Shown here: positions 8,525 through 16,814 of the stretch, piece after piece
Position numbering within the stretch: position 1 is the stretch's first letter
How the letters are laid out: each line of letters begins with the position of its first letter
Assembly: GCA_963724825.1 (NCBI GenBank)
Contig: CAVRWT010000021.1
Location: forward strand, 1 to 64,000
DNA length: 64,000 bases
Reading direction: 5' to 3'
DNA from: JALYNX01 sp963724825
GTDB lineage: Bacteria > Actinomycetota > Acidimicrobiia > Spongiisociales > ZC4RG35
Translations under genes and position numbers: made by a program
The notes under the pieces: generated by a model
Told to the model about the DNA's origin: nothing
What the model saw: only the letters and a program-made list of their open reading frames with translations
Database searches by the model: none

Positions 8525-9331
8525 ATGGGCTACCAGCACCTCGAGATCGAACGGGCCGGCCACGTCGCCACCATCTGGCTGAATCGGCCCGAGAAGTTGA
8601 ATGCGATGTCCGAGGACATCTGGATCGACGTTCCCCGAGCGGTGGCCGAGCTGGATGGCGACCAATCGGTGCGAGCGGTGATTCTGGCGGGCCGAGGGCG
8701 CTCCTTCACGGTTGGTATCGACATCGAGATGCTCGCCTCGCTCCTACCTTCAGGGTCGTCTGAGGAGGCTCAGGAAGCTCTCTACTCCCAGATCAAGACC
8801 CTCCAATTGACGATCAGCTGTCTCGCCGACACCACCAAACCGGTGATCGCCGCGATCCATGGTCACTGTCTGGGGGGCGGCATGGGCTTGATCACTGCGT
8901 GTGACGTCCGCTACGGGTCGGCCGACTCGGTGTTCTCGGTTCGAGAGACACGTCTGGCGGTCGTCGCCGACATCGGGACGCTGCAGCGGCTCCCCGGGAT
9001 CGTCGGAGCCGGCCACACCAACGAGCTGGCCTTGACCGGGGCAGACATCGACGCGGCGCGGGCGCTCGAGATCGGGCTTCTCAACCGGGTCTACCCGGAC
9101 GCCGCCTCCACATATGAGGCGGCTCGAGACCTGGCGGACACCATTGCGGCCAATTCACCACTAGTGGTCCAAGGGATCAAGAAGGTTCTCGCAGCCAACG
9201 ACGGGAGGTCGATGTCGGAAGCACTCGACTTCGTGGCGCGCTGGAATGCTGAGCACCTGCTTTCCAACGACTTGATGGAGGCGTTGGCGGCATTTGTCGC
9301 GAAACGACCGCCTGAATTCACCGGCACCTGA
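8525..9331 (+). CDS. Enoyl-CoA hydratase/isomerase family, dienoyl-CoA isomerase-like
   Basis: Crotonase-fold enzyme, 268 aa from the ATG at 8525; an in-frame start at 8501 would overlap the permease. The oxyanion-hole segment IHGHCLGGGMGLITACDVR is present. The stretch E141-T-R-L-A-V-V-A-D149-I-G-T-L-Q-R-L-P matches delta3,5-delta2,4-dienoyl-CoA isomerases (ECH1), with Glu and Asp at the catalytic positions of that subgroup, not those of ordinary hydratases. It would isomerise dienoyl-CoAs during unsaturated fatty-acid beta-oxidation. The specificity is inferred from these motifs. No other beta-oxidation gene lies nearby. Confidence 0.88.
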   Translation: MGYQHLEIERAGHVATIWLNRPEKLNAMSEDIWIDVPRAVAELDGDQSVRAVILAGRGRSFTVGIDIEMLASLLPSGSSEEAQEALYSQIKTLQLTISCLADTTKPVIAAIHGHCLGGGMGLITACDVRYGSADSVFSVRETRLAVVADIGTLQRLPGIVGAGHTNELALTGADIDAARALEIGLLNRVYPDAASTYEAARDLADTIAANSPLVVQGIKKVLAANDGRSMSEALDFVARWNAEHLLSNDLMEALAAFVAKRPPEFTGT

Positions 9332-9390
9332 GGCCCGGAACCACCCTCGCACACGGTACGTTGACGTCCTGCGGCGGTGAGGAGCTTCGA

Positions 9391-10170
9391 TTGCGTTTGC
9401 GGGTGACATCTGTAGGGCTCACGGTGCTGGGCGTGCTGCTGGTCGGATGCGGTGCTGGTGAAGACGTCGCGACCACCTCGCTGCCTTCGACTACGACCAG
9501 CACGACTTCGGTTCCTGAATCGACCACGACGAGCAGCGTCCCCGCAACGACGACCACGACTGCGGCCGAGTCGACAACGACCCTGTCTTCAGGTCTCCCC
9601 GGAGATCCCATCGATTTCGGCCCGGCGGAAGGTGACGTCCTCGGTGTGATCGGGGTCGCCCACGACGACGTGCTCAATCTCAGGCAAGTCCCCGGCGCCG
9701 ACCAGCCGATCCTGGTCGGAATCCCGCCCCTGTTCTCGGATCTGATCGCGGTTGGTTCGACCCGCCAACTGGTTGCCTCGATGTGGATCGAGGTCGACTA
9801 CTCGGGTCTGATCGGCTGGGTCAACCTTCGCTTCGTCGCCTACCTCGGTGCCACCAGCGATGCCACCGCCGACATCGTGAGCAGCCTCGGGGAGACGCCC
9901 GTCGCACCGACGATGCCCGAGCTCGGCCTCCTCGTCGCCGAGAACATCGTCGCCGACAACCCGGATGCGTCGTTTGTGATGTCCGCCTCGGCAACCATTG
10001 GTGATCTCGGCGAGGTGACCTATGACATCGTGGGTTTCGGTGATGACTCGGTGAGGGGCACGCGAATCCACGTGTTCGGCGAGCCGGTAGACGACGGATT
10101 CGCCCTGAACGCGGTCGAGGCGACTCCTTTCTGCAGCAGAGGTGTCACCCCGGACGGTGTCTGCGTCTAG
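9391..10170 (+). CDS. Secreted lipoprotein with Thr-rich linker and SH3-like domain
   Basis: 259 aa from a TTG at 9391, chosen because GGTGAGGA sits at a suitable distance upstream. A signal peptide ends in lipobox LLVGC with Cys20 as the lipidation site. A linker of about 45 residues is almost pure Thr/Ser/Pro (TTSLPSTTTSTTSV...), as found in actinobacterial cell-envelope proteins. The globular part contains DVLNLRQVPGADQPILVGIP and WIEVDYSGLIGWVNLRFVAYLG, which resemble a bacterial SH3 (SH3b) domain. Two Cys near the C-terminus may form a disulfide. Exact role unknown. Confidence 0.8.
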   Translation: MRLRVTSVGLTVLGVLLVGCGAGEDVATTSLPSTTTSTTSVPESTTTSSVPATTTTTAAESTTTLSSGLPGDPIDFGPAEGDVLGVIGVAHDDVLNLRQVPGADQPILVGIPPLFSDLIAVGSTRQLVASMWIEVDYSGLIGWVNLRFVAYLGATSDATADIVSSLGETPVAPTMPELGLLVAENIVADNPDASFVMSASATIGDLGEVTYDIVGFGDDSVRGTRIHVFGEPVDDGFALNAVEATPFCSRGVTPDGVCV

Positions 10171-10291
10171 CCCACCTTTCGGGCGCCGGGCCTTATGGCC
10201 CACCGATTAGGGGACCAGTCCTCTCGTATCCAGCCCCAGCGTTGCCGAACATGGCCATATAGGCAGTTCATTCTCATAGAAGGAGGCAGTG

Positions 10292-10828
10292 ATGACTGCA
10301 ATCGAGACCGACAGAGGCACCGCCAAGGTAGTTGGCGCTCCGCGCACGACCCTGGTTCTGCTGATCGCCGGGATCCTGGCAATGGTTGTCGGGTTCGGCT
10401 CCATCGCCGGAGGCATCTTCGGCGCCTGGTACACGTACGACCATGCAGTGGCCCAAGACGTGGTGACGCCGGACGACGCCGCGATCCCCGAGACACCGGT
10501 GCGAGGGCCGTTCACGATGTGGGCACAGGCCGACATCATCAACCATCACCAGCTCGAGTCGACCGGGGGCCTCTACTACGCCCAGATGGACCGGACGGTT
10601 CCCCAGTTGGACGAGAGCGGCGAGGCCGTCCTCGACGCCAACGGTGAGGCTGTGATGGTTCCCAACGAGGCACGTGCCTCTTGGATCACCGCCACCACGC
10701 TGACCACGGCACTCGGCATGGGGATCATGGCTTACGCCCTCTCCGGCTTTGCGATTGCAGTCGGGGTGACCCTGATGGTCATCGGGTTCGTGTTCCTCTA
10801 CCTGCGGAAGAAGGCTGTGCTCCTCTGA
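10292..10828 (+). CDS. Two-helix-pair membrane protein ('LigA'-named family)
   Basis: 178 aa. AGGAGG at 10281-10286 points to the ATG at 10292. A membrane segment at about residues 21-45 is followed by an extracytoplasmic loop (GPFTMWAQADIINHHQLESTGGLYYAQMDR) and another hydrophobic region at about 135-173 that can form two helices, ending in a basic tail. I recall this loop from actinobacterial proteins often named 'aromatic ring-opening dioxygenase LigA', a name not supported by any enzyme motif. Function unknown. A strong terminator follows directly. Confidence 0.8.
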   Translation: MTAIETDRGTAKVVGAPRTTLVLLIAGILAMVVGFGSIAGGIFGAWYTYDHAVAQDVVTPDDAAIPETPVRGPFTMWAQADIINHHQLESTGGLYYAQMDRTVPQLDESGEAVLDANGEAVMVPNEARASWITATTLTTALGMGIMAYALSGFAIAVGVTLMVIGFVFLYLRKKAVLL

Positions 10829-10845
10829 CGAAGAGTCGCACCAAT

Positions 10846-10877
10846 CGAATCGAGCCCCCGGAAGGGGGCTCGATTCG
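10846..10877 (+). terminator. Hairpin terminator after the membrane-protein gene
   Basis: Perfect 14-bp stem, 10846-10859 with 10864-10877, closed by a GGAA tetraloop. No strong T-tract follows. It lies between convergent genes and may serve both. Confidence 0.8.
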
Positions 10878-10897
10878 CGTCATGGCCTGCCCGAGCC

Positions 10898-11587
10898 CTA
10901 ACCCTTTCGGTCCTGCCTCAGAAGAGTCCGGATCGCCGAGTTCTTCCAGATGTTCCCCATCTGATTCCACTGCCGCTTCTTGTCGATCAATGCTGCCGTC
11001 GATGTCACCTCGGGTTCGGTCACGCCGAAGTGATTGGCGAGCTGGGTCAGGGTGTGAATCCAGATCTTGTCCTCGAGCCGGGAGGTGTACAGCTTGAAGC
11101 TGGCCTCGTACAACGGGTCGTTGGCCCGCACCAGGAGGTGGATCTTGGCGACCGATGCGTCGTCTTCGCCCTCATGCGCGCTGAACGTGATGATCGCTGC
11201 CCAGGGGTGGCCTTCGGGGGTCATGTATGACCAGGACCGATCGTCGGCGTAGATCACACGGACTCCGGTCGTGACTTTGGCCGGGCCCTTGCCACCACCG
11301 ATGACTGCCACCTCGCCCGGAGCGATTCCGCCGGCCGGCGCATAGAACTTGTTGGAGGCGGGCCAGAACTCGTCGAAGTTTTCCTTCCAGGTGGCGATGA
11401 TCACTTCGGGGGTGGGCCCGGGAACCGAGACCTCGTACGACTTCTGCCAGAGCTGGCCAAAGCCCTGCAGTGGGCCGGTGGGTTTGCGACCCTCGACATT
11501 TCCCTTTCGGGCACCGTCGGCCATCTCACCGACATGAAACGCGTCTACCGGTTCGGCCCAGTTCTCGGCATCTCTCGGCTCTGTCAA
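10898..11587 (-). CDS. START/SRPBCC-like protein of unknown function
   Basis: 229 aa from a TTG at 11587, chosen because AAAGGA lies seven bases upstream; a longer frame to 11917 would run into the opposite gene. The body (QLWQKSYEVSVPG, IIATWKENFDEFWPASNKFYAP, GEVAVIGGG, VIYADDRSWSYMTPEGHPWAAIITFSA, VRANDPLYEASFKLYTSRLEDKIW) looks like a ligand-binding SRPBCC or DUF1990-type beta-alpha fold. It is divergent from a CrtI-like oxidoreductase and shares with it a promoter region carrying paired CGTAACG sites, which suggests common regulation. No enzymatic residue can be named. Confidence 0.75.
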   Translation of the reverse strand: MTEPRDAENWAEPVDAFHVGEMADGARKGNVEGRKPTGPLQGFGQLWQKSYEVSVPGPTPEVIIATWKENFDEFWPASNKFYAPAGGIAPGEVAVIGGGKGPAKVTTGVRVIYADDRSWSYMTPEGHPWAAIITFSAHEGEDDASVAKIHLLVRANDPLYEASFKLYTSRLEDKIWIHTLTQLANHFGVTEPEVTSTAALIDKKRQWNQMGNIWKNSAIRTLLRQDRKG

Positions 11588-11637
11588 CTCGGTCCTTTCT
11601 TTGATTCCCGCATTCGACCAGAGACCCGTTCCGTGAG

Positions 11638-11689
11638 CGTTACGAAACTCGTTTGGACGAAGGCTCCGAGCGGTCACCGTCTCGTAACG
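11638..11689. promoter_or_regulatory. Paired inverted CGTAACG elements in divergent promoter
   Basis: CGTTACG at 11638-11644 and CGTAACG at 11683-11689 point outward toward the genes starting at 11587 (-) and 11713 (+). The extended form TCGTAACGC occurs on both sides and again before the regulator at 16815. Confidence 0.55.
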
Positions 11690-11712
11690 CAATTGATGCA
11701 CAATCTCCTCAG

Positions 11713-13107
11713 ATGACGAACTTCGACGCGGTGGTGGTCGGCGCCGGCCCCAACGGCCTGGCCGCAGCCGCTGAATTGACGCGTGCCGGCAGACGGGTCC
11801 AGGTGATCGAACAAGCGGATGTGATCGGTGGTGGGACCCGAACAGAAGAGCTGACGCTGCCCGGGTTCCTTCATGACATCTGCGCCGCGATCCACCCCCT
11901 TGGGCTGGCTTCGCCATTCTTTCGAGACCTGGGTCTGGACGTGGAATGGATCCAACCTCGGATCCCGATGTCGCATCCCCTTGGTGGTGGACGATCGGGC
12001 GCCCTGCTCCGTGGCGTCCACGAAACGGCCGAGCTGTTTGGAGCCGACGCCGACCGCTACTCCCGGATCATGAGCCCTCTCGTCGAGTCGGCAGACGCTG
12101 TCATCGAAGACTTCCTGGGGCCGATGACAGTGATCCCGCGCAACCCTTCGAGCTTCATCCGGCTGGCGAGCAGGGGAGCTCTGCCGGCTTCGACGATTGC
12201 GGGTGGGTTTTCCTCGATGGAGGCAAGGGGCGTCCTGGCCGGGCTGGCCGCCCACGCCATCGCCCCCTTCAGCTCGCCGTTGACTGGAGGAGTCGCCTTG
12301 CTCTTCGCCACCGCGGGGCATGCCTACGGGTGGCCGCTGGTCAAGGGGGGGTCACAGAGGGTTGCGGAGGCACTGGCACGGGTGGTCATCGAGGGAGGTG
12401 GGGCCATCGAGACCGGACGGCTGATTTCTTCTCTTGACGAGCTCCCCGCGGTCCCGACTGTGATCCTCGACGTGATGCCTCGCGCCGCAGTTCATATCGG
12501 CGGCGACCGCATCCACCCGATGCACCGGCGCCGGCTCTCAGGGCAACAGCCGGGAGCTGCGGTGTTCAAGGTGGACTGGGCGCTGGACGGAGCCATCCCC
12601 TGGCTGGACGAATGGAGCCATGACGCAGGCACGGTCCACGTCGGAGGAACCTGGGAAGAAGTCGTCGAGGCCGAGGATGCAGTGCACTCGGGTCGCCACC
12701 CCGAGCGCCCCTTCGTGCTCGTCGCCCAGCAGTCGCTGTTCGACGAGACGAGAGCCCCGGCCGGCAAGCAGGTGGCATGGGGTTACTGCCACGTGCCCGG
12801 TGGCTCGGATGTAGACATGACCGAAGCCATCGAACGCCAGATCGAGCGCTTCGCCCCCGGCTTTCGAGACTTGATCCTGGGCCGCCACACGATGAACGCT
12901 TCGGCGTTCGAAGCGCACAATCCGAACTACATCGGCGGCGATATCGCCGGAGGCGGCTTCGGGATGAGAAAGGTGTTCCAGCTGGGCGCCACCCGGCCCT
13001 ATCACCTGGGCGACGGCCTCTATCTGTGCTCGTCGGCGACCCCGCCCGGGGCCGGGGTGCATGGGATGTGCGGTTACTACGCCGCCAGGGCCGCTCTCAG
13101 GGGCTGA
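11713..13107 (+). CDS. Phytoene desaturase/CrtI-like FAD-dependent oxidoreductase
   Basis: 464 aa from the ATG at 11713. The N-terminal FAD-binding motif is VVVGAGPNGLAAAAELTRAG followed by VIEQADVIGGGTRTEEL, and the C-terminus GDGLYLCSSATPPGAGVHGMCGYYAA is the typical FAD-closing motif of CrtI-like proteins (TPPGGGVHGMCG form). Such enzymes desaturate or isomerise polyprenoids or retinoids, but this subgroup is broad and no carotenoid synthase lies near. It is divergent from the SRPBCC-like gene and about 24 bases downstream of a CGTAACG element. Little leader is left, so the transcript may be short-leadered or leaderless. Confidence 0.88.
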   Translation: MTNFDAVVVGAGPNGLAAAAELTRAGRRVQVIEQADVIGGGTRTEELTLPGFLHDICAAIHPLGLASPFFRDLGLDVEWIQPRIPMSHPLGGGRSGALLRGVHETAELFGADADRYSRIMSPLVESADAVIEDFLGPMTVIPRNPSSFIRLASRGALPASTIAGGFSSMEARGVLAGLAAHAIAPFSSPLTGGVALLFATAGHAYGWPLVKGGSQRVAEALARVVIEGGGAIETGRLISSLDELPAVPTVILDVMPRAAVHIGGDRIHPMHRRRLSGQQPGAAVFKVDWALDGAIPWLDEWSHDAGTVHVGGTWEEVVEAEDAVHSGRHPERPFVLVAQQSLFDETRAPAGKQVAWGYCHVPGGSDVDMTEAIERQIERFAPGFRDLILGRHTMNASAFEAHNPNYIGGDIAGGGFGMRKVFQLGATRPYHLGDGLYLCSSATPPGAGVHGMCGYYAARAALRG

Positions 13108-13119
13108 CCGCCCCGGCGA

Positions 13120-13470
13120 TCAGACCGCAGCCAGCGCCGCAGACTCGTCGTCGAAGATGCCGATTGCCTCATCGAGACGGGTCAGGGAGAAGATCTGTCG
13201 GTAGTGATCGGACAGGCCATAGGCCAGGAGCCGGTGGCCGTTGCGCTGGGCACGGATCAAGGTGGTGACCAGAAGCCCGATGCCACCACTGTTCATGTAC
13301 TCCAGGCCGTCGAAGTTGAGAATGATGGCCGTCACGCCACCGCGGGCGGCCTCGTCGTGGGCAGCCGAGATGTCCTGTTCGGAAAATGATGTGATCTCGC
13401 CTGAGATGTCGATGACGCGCACCCCCGGAGCGGCATCTCGAACCGTCATGGTCAGGTTGGACGTAGGCAC
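13120..13470 (-). CDS. STAS-domain anti-sigma factor antagonist
   Basis: 116 aa from a GTG at 13470. A single STAS domain carries the phosphorylatable-serine motif LEYMNSGGIGLL with Ser61. In partner-switching systems the unphosphorylated antagonist binds the anti-sigma kinase and frees the sigma factor. It lies 12 bases downstream of a second STAS gene with the same tail motif (GLSDHYRxxFxxTRL), so the two are paralogues. The upstream neighbour encodes a protein with both phosphatase and kinase domains, the likely enzyme acting on both. Confidence 0.93.
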   Translation of the reverse strand: MPTSNLTMTVRDAAPGVRVIDISGEITSFSEQDISAAHDEAARGGVTAIILNFDGLEYMNSGGIGLLVTTLIRAQRNGHRLLAYGLSDHYRQIFSLTRLDEAIGIFDDESAALAAV

Positions 13471-13482
13471 CTATGTCTCCCG

Positions 13483-13824
13483 TTATCTGGCTGCCGAGGC
13501 AGCGTTTTCGTCTTCGTAGATGGCCATGAAGTCGGCGAGCCGGGTGATCTGAAACACCTCGCGGTAGTGATCTGAGAGGCCGAACGCCCCCACTTCGCGA
13601 CCCTCGGCCCGGGCCCTGGCGAGCACGCCGACGATGACCGCAATGCCGGTGGAGTTGATGTAGTCGACCTCCCCGAAGTCGATCAGTACCCGGCCCGGCT
13701 TCGAGGTCGCCTCCTCGTAGGCGCCCTCCAGGCCTTCCTTGGCCAGGCGGTTCACCGTCCCGGTCAGATGCACAACTCCCCCGTCGTCGCCCCAGGAGAC
13801 TCTCGCTCCGAAGCCGTCGTCCAT
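13483..13824 (-). CDS. STAS-domain anti-sigma factor antagonist (second copy)
   Basis: 113 aa. The motif VDYINSTGIAVI places the regulatory serine at Ser58, in the canonical D-x-x-x-x-S-T-G arrangement. The C-terminal part GLSDHYREVFQITRLADF closely resembles its neighbour at 13120-13470. The ATG overlaps the stop of the phosphatase/kinase gene by one base (TGATG), indicating translational coupling and stoichiometric production. Likely a cytoplasmic phospho-switch protein of a general-stress type pathway. The target sigma factor is not in the window. Confidence 0.94.
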   Translation of the reverse strand: MDDGFGARVSWGDDGGVVHLTGTVNRLAKEGLEGAYEEATSKPGRVLIDFGEVDYINSTGIAVIVGVLARARAEGREVGAFGLSDHYREVFQITRLADFMAIYEDENAASAAR

Positions 13825-15413
13825 CAGGAGACTCCTTCTCTGTTCATGACCAGCTCCACCGTGTGGGTCTTGTCGTTGCTCTCTGTCTTGATCTCATCAA
13901 CCATCTGGCCGATCAGGAATAGGCCCCAGCCACGTGGCGTCTGCTCGCCGGCCAATTTCGCCTCGATGTCAGGGGTTTCGGCCTCGGGTATCACCTTGTC
14001 GCCGCCCTGGTCGCTCACCCGGACCGAGACATTGGCCGCCGTGGCCCGAACCTCGATCTCGACAGGTATCTCGGCGCGATTCTCGTTTCCGTGCTCGATA
14101 GCGTTCATCACCGTCTCGCCGACGGCCGTCTTGAGACGCTCGAGCCGGGCCTCTTCCATGCCCAGGTCGGCGATGGCGTCGCTCACCTTTGCTATCGCGA
14201 TCCGCTCATTGCCCTCTTCGCTGGGAACGCTGAACATGGCCAGCACTTCAGGGTCAGCGGAATGGAAGGCTTCTGCGGCCTCCTTGGCGGCCGCGGTGCG
14301 CCGGACGACGACGAGGGTGATGTCGTCTTCCTGCTCGGCATCAGCGCCGGTGAAGTTCTCCAGATCGCCCACGAGTGCGGCGACCATGTCGTCGTTCGCC
14401 GGCTTGATCGCAACCCGGCTCATGAGACGCCCGAATCCGTACATCTCACCCTCGACGCTGTGGGCTTCGGTGATCCCGTCGCTGGTGAGGACCATCACGT
14501 CGCCCCGTTCCAGCCGGTAGGTGCGCTCGTCATACGACATCCCCGGCATCAATCCGAGTGGCATCCCGGTGGCCCGCAGCTCGACAACTCCACCACTGTT
14601 TCGCACGTAGGGAAGGTTGTGACCGGCGTTGGCGAGGACGATCTCGCCCTGGTCGGTGTCGATGATTGCGTAGAGGCAAGTGACGAACATGGCGGGGGGG
14701 ATCTCGGGGACGAGCGCCTCGTTCACGTCGGCGAGGACCGCCGACGGTGAGGTGTGCCGGGAGGCGGCCGCACGGAGCATCGACCGGCATGTCGCCATGA
14801 CCAACGCCGCCGGAACCCCCTTGTCGGTGACGTCTCCGATGACCACCCCCAGTCTTCCGTCATCGAGGGTGATGAAGTCATAGAAGTCCCCACCCACGGC
14901 GCGTGCCGGGCGGTAGAAGGCATCGACGTGCCAGCCGGCGATCGCCGGTAGCTCCTTGGGGAGCAGGGTCTGCTGGATCAGGGCCGCAACCTGGAGCTCC
15001 TGTTGGATCCGCTCCCGTTCCTTGGCTTCGGCCTGCTGTTCCCTGACCAGCTGGGCGACTTTCATCGCGGGCGCCACCTGTGAGGCCAGACTTCCGAGGA
15101 GATGCCGATCGTCCGTCGAATAGGGCTGGTCCGATAGCCGGGGCCCGAGATAGAGGGCTCCCAGCAGCTCGCCCTGGCCGATGAGGGGCACGATCAGCTC
15201 GACACCCCGCTCGCGCATCGCCTGCAATGCCTCGGACTCGAACTCGACCGAGTCCAGCTCGAGCGGGGCACCCGTGGAGAGGAGGGCGGCCTCCAAGGGG
15301 TCGCCTGGTGGGATCGGAACCGCGTCGATGACCCTGGTTCCGGGCGAAAGAGAGGCTTCCGGGGCCTCCGAGGGGACTTCCTCGGTCTTGCGACGTCTCA
15401 ACAACTGGACCAT
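13824..15413 (-). CDS. GAF-PP2C (SpoIIE/RsbU-type) phosphatase fused to an anti-sigma HATPase domain
   Basis: 529 aa. Residues about 28-120 form a GAF-like sensor, 125-150 a helical linker (REQQAEAKERERIQQELQVA), about 160-380 a PP2C domain with metal-binding Asp176 (GGDFYDF) and Asp194 (GDVTDKG), and about 400-529 a GHKL/HATPase domain of the RsbW/SpoIIAB type (N-box ETVMNAIEHGNENRAEIP, then DQGGDKVIP, RGWGLFLIGQMVDEI). One protein therefore combines the opposing activities, dephosphorylating and phosphorylating STAS proteins, and it precedes two of them. A CGTAACG site lies 35 bases upstream, inside the end of the membrane-protein gene. Confidence 0.92.
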   Translation of the reverse strand: MVQLLRRRKTEEVPSEAPEASLSPGTRVIDAVPIPPGDPLEAALLSTGAPLELDSVEFESEALQAMRERGVELIVPLIGQGELLGALYLGPRLSDQPYSTDDRHLLGSLASQVAPAMKVAQLVREQQAEAKERERIQQELQVAALIQQTLLPKELPAIAGWHVDAFYRPARAVGGDFYDFITLDDGRLGVVIGDVTDKGVPAALVMATCRSMLRAAASRHTSPSAVLADVNEALVPEIPPAMFVTCLYAIIDTDQGEIVLANAGHNLPYVRNSGGVVELRATGMPLGLMPGMSYDERTYRLERGDVMVLTSDGITEAHSVEGEMYGFGRLMSRVAIKPANDDMVAALVGDLENFTGADAEQEDDITLVVVRRTAAAKEAAEAFHSADPEVLAMFSVPSEEGNERIAIAKVSDAIADLGMEEARLERLKTAVGETVMNAIEHGNENRAEIPVEIEVRATAANVSVRVSDQGGDKVIPEAETPDIEAKLAGEQTPRGWGLFLIGQMVDEIKTESNDKTHTVELVMNREGVS

Positions 15414-15424
15414 TTGCTCACTTT

Positions 15425-16663
15425 CTAGCCCGCGACCGTCTCGGAATCGTTACGAAATGGGGTCTTGGTCCACACCGCCACCGATGCCGGTTGCATGGTC
15501 TCTGAGACCACGCCCACCCAGCCATCGACCACACGGTCGGCATCGACCTGGTCCCGCAACGAACCTGCGAAGTCGTCCATCACCCGCTGGGTGTTGTAAC
15601 GGGAACGGTTGAACCGGCGATCCACCCAACCCTGGACCCGTCTTCGCACCGGGTTGAACAAGGTCGCCACCGCCAGAGTCGTCGCCGCCACCACCAGTTC
15701 GGACTGGTCAGGGAGCAGGGTCGTCAACCAGGTGACTGCACCTACGTATACCGCGGCGAGCAGCAGCACCACCACGGTGTAGGAGACGGTTCGCGACACG
15801 ATCCGATCGATGTCATAGAGGCGATAGCGCAGGACCGCCACTCCGATAGACACCGGCAGCATGAGGATCGTCACACCGAACACCAACTCACCCACCCACT
15901 CGGGGATGGAGAGCCATGCCACGACGGCCTCCTGGAAGGGGACCACCAGAACGGAGCACGCGACTGCGAAGAGGAACCATTTCATCTGAAGCCGCTCCAC
16001 CCCTCGTGCCCTCACCAACCTGACAATGAGCGACACGGTCGAGAGCAGCACAAACACCCCCAGAAGCGAGAAGTTGAGCCCTGAAAAGGGTCCGAATTCC
16101 GGGTTGGGCACACCGTTGACCCCGATCGGGTTGTCGACCCAGCCGGCGCAGGGATCTCCACCTTCGGTGCAGACCTGATCGGTGACGACGTAGCTCAGAC
16201 GCCGTCAGCAGCACCAAGAAGCCGAGCCAACCGACCCACCGCCATCGTGGTGACACGGGGCGCCCGGTCGGGAACCAGAGCATGAGAAATCCGGCGAGAC
16301 CGAACCATGACAGCCACAAAGCGCCACCAATCGGCCCCCGCCGCCACGTAGCCCTGGTCGGCCAAGTAGCCCACGACCCCGGCGCCGAGCAGAGCCAACC
16401 CGATCGCTGAGGAACACCCAGCCCACCCGGTTCCCATCGGTGCGGGCAATGATCAAGGCCCCTACCAGCGTGAACACCGCTGCGGCGGCCAACAGGAAGT
16501 AGCCAGAGATCCCGTCGTGGTCCTCTGATCCGGTCGCTACGACGATGAACACCAGCATCGCAACACCGACGACCAGGACCGCAGTGGCCGCCCGGATCGT
16601 CCGGGCTACGGCGCTGCGATCTCGGAGGTGCGACGTCGTCAGGGCCCGCCTCCACTCCACCAT
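15425..16663 (-). pseudogene. Multi-pass membrane protein, sensor-like family, copy 1 (several frameshifts)
   Basis: About 413 codons, same family as the intact 383-residue gene at 56794. The N-terminus begins at the ATG at 16663 (hydrophobic VLVVGVAMLVFIVVATG and VFTLVGALIIARTDGNRVGW). The frame then shifts near 16430, near 16330 and near 16190. The final 228 residues (15425-16111) are clean and include YRLYDIDRIVSRTVSYTVVV, then FNPVRRRVQGWVDRRFNRSRY and a C-terminal SETMQPASVAVW. The basic YDIDR...FNRSRY region resembles N-terminal halves of actinobacterial sensor kinases, but no kinase domain follows. It precedes the phosphatase gene by 11 bases, so it may be its membrane sensor. Sequence errors could explain the breaks. 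Confidence 0.7.
15448..15454 (-). promoter_or_regulatory. CGTAACG element upstream of phosphatase/STAS operon
   Basis: Read on the minus strand as TTTCGTAACGATTCC, 35 bases upstream of the GAF-PP2C-HATPase start and inside the last codons of the preceding membrane gene. It would allow separate transcription of the downstream operon. Confidence 0.45.
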
Positions 16664-16689
16664 TCATCGCCGGCAGGATGCCATTGCTT

Positions 16690-16781
16690 CGTTACGTAAC
16701 CGCAACCGAGCCAAACGCCCGAAGGAGCCCTCACCGACAACTTGCCGTTCCGTAATCTCAAGTTGCGAGTTTCTCGTAACG
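16690..16781. promoter_or_regulatory. Paired inverted CGTAACG elements between divergent signalling genes
   Basis: CGTTACG at 16690-16696, inside the palindrome GTTACGTAAC, faces the membrane gene at 16663. CGTAACG at 16775-16781, inside TCTCGTAACGC, faces the BTAD/AAA regulator. The arrangement mirrors that at 11638-11689. Confidence 0.55.
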
Positions 16782-16814
16782 CTGCGATATCGTCCGACTA
16801 TCGGAGACGCCAGC

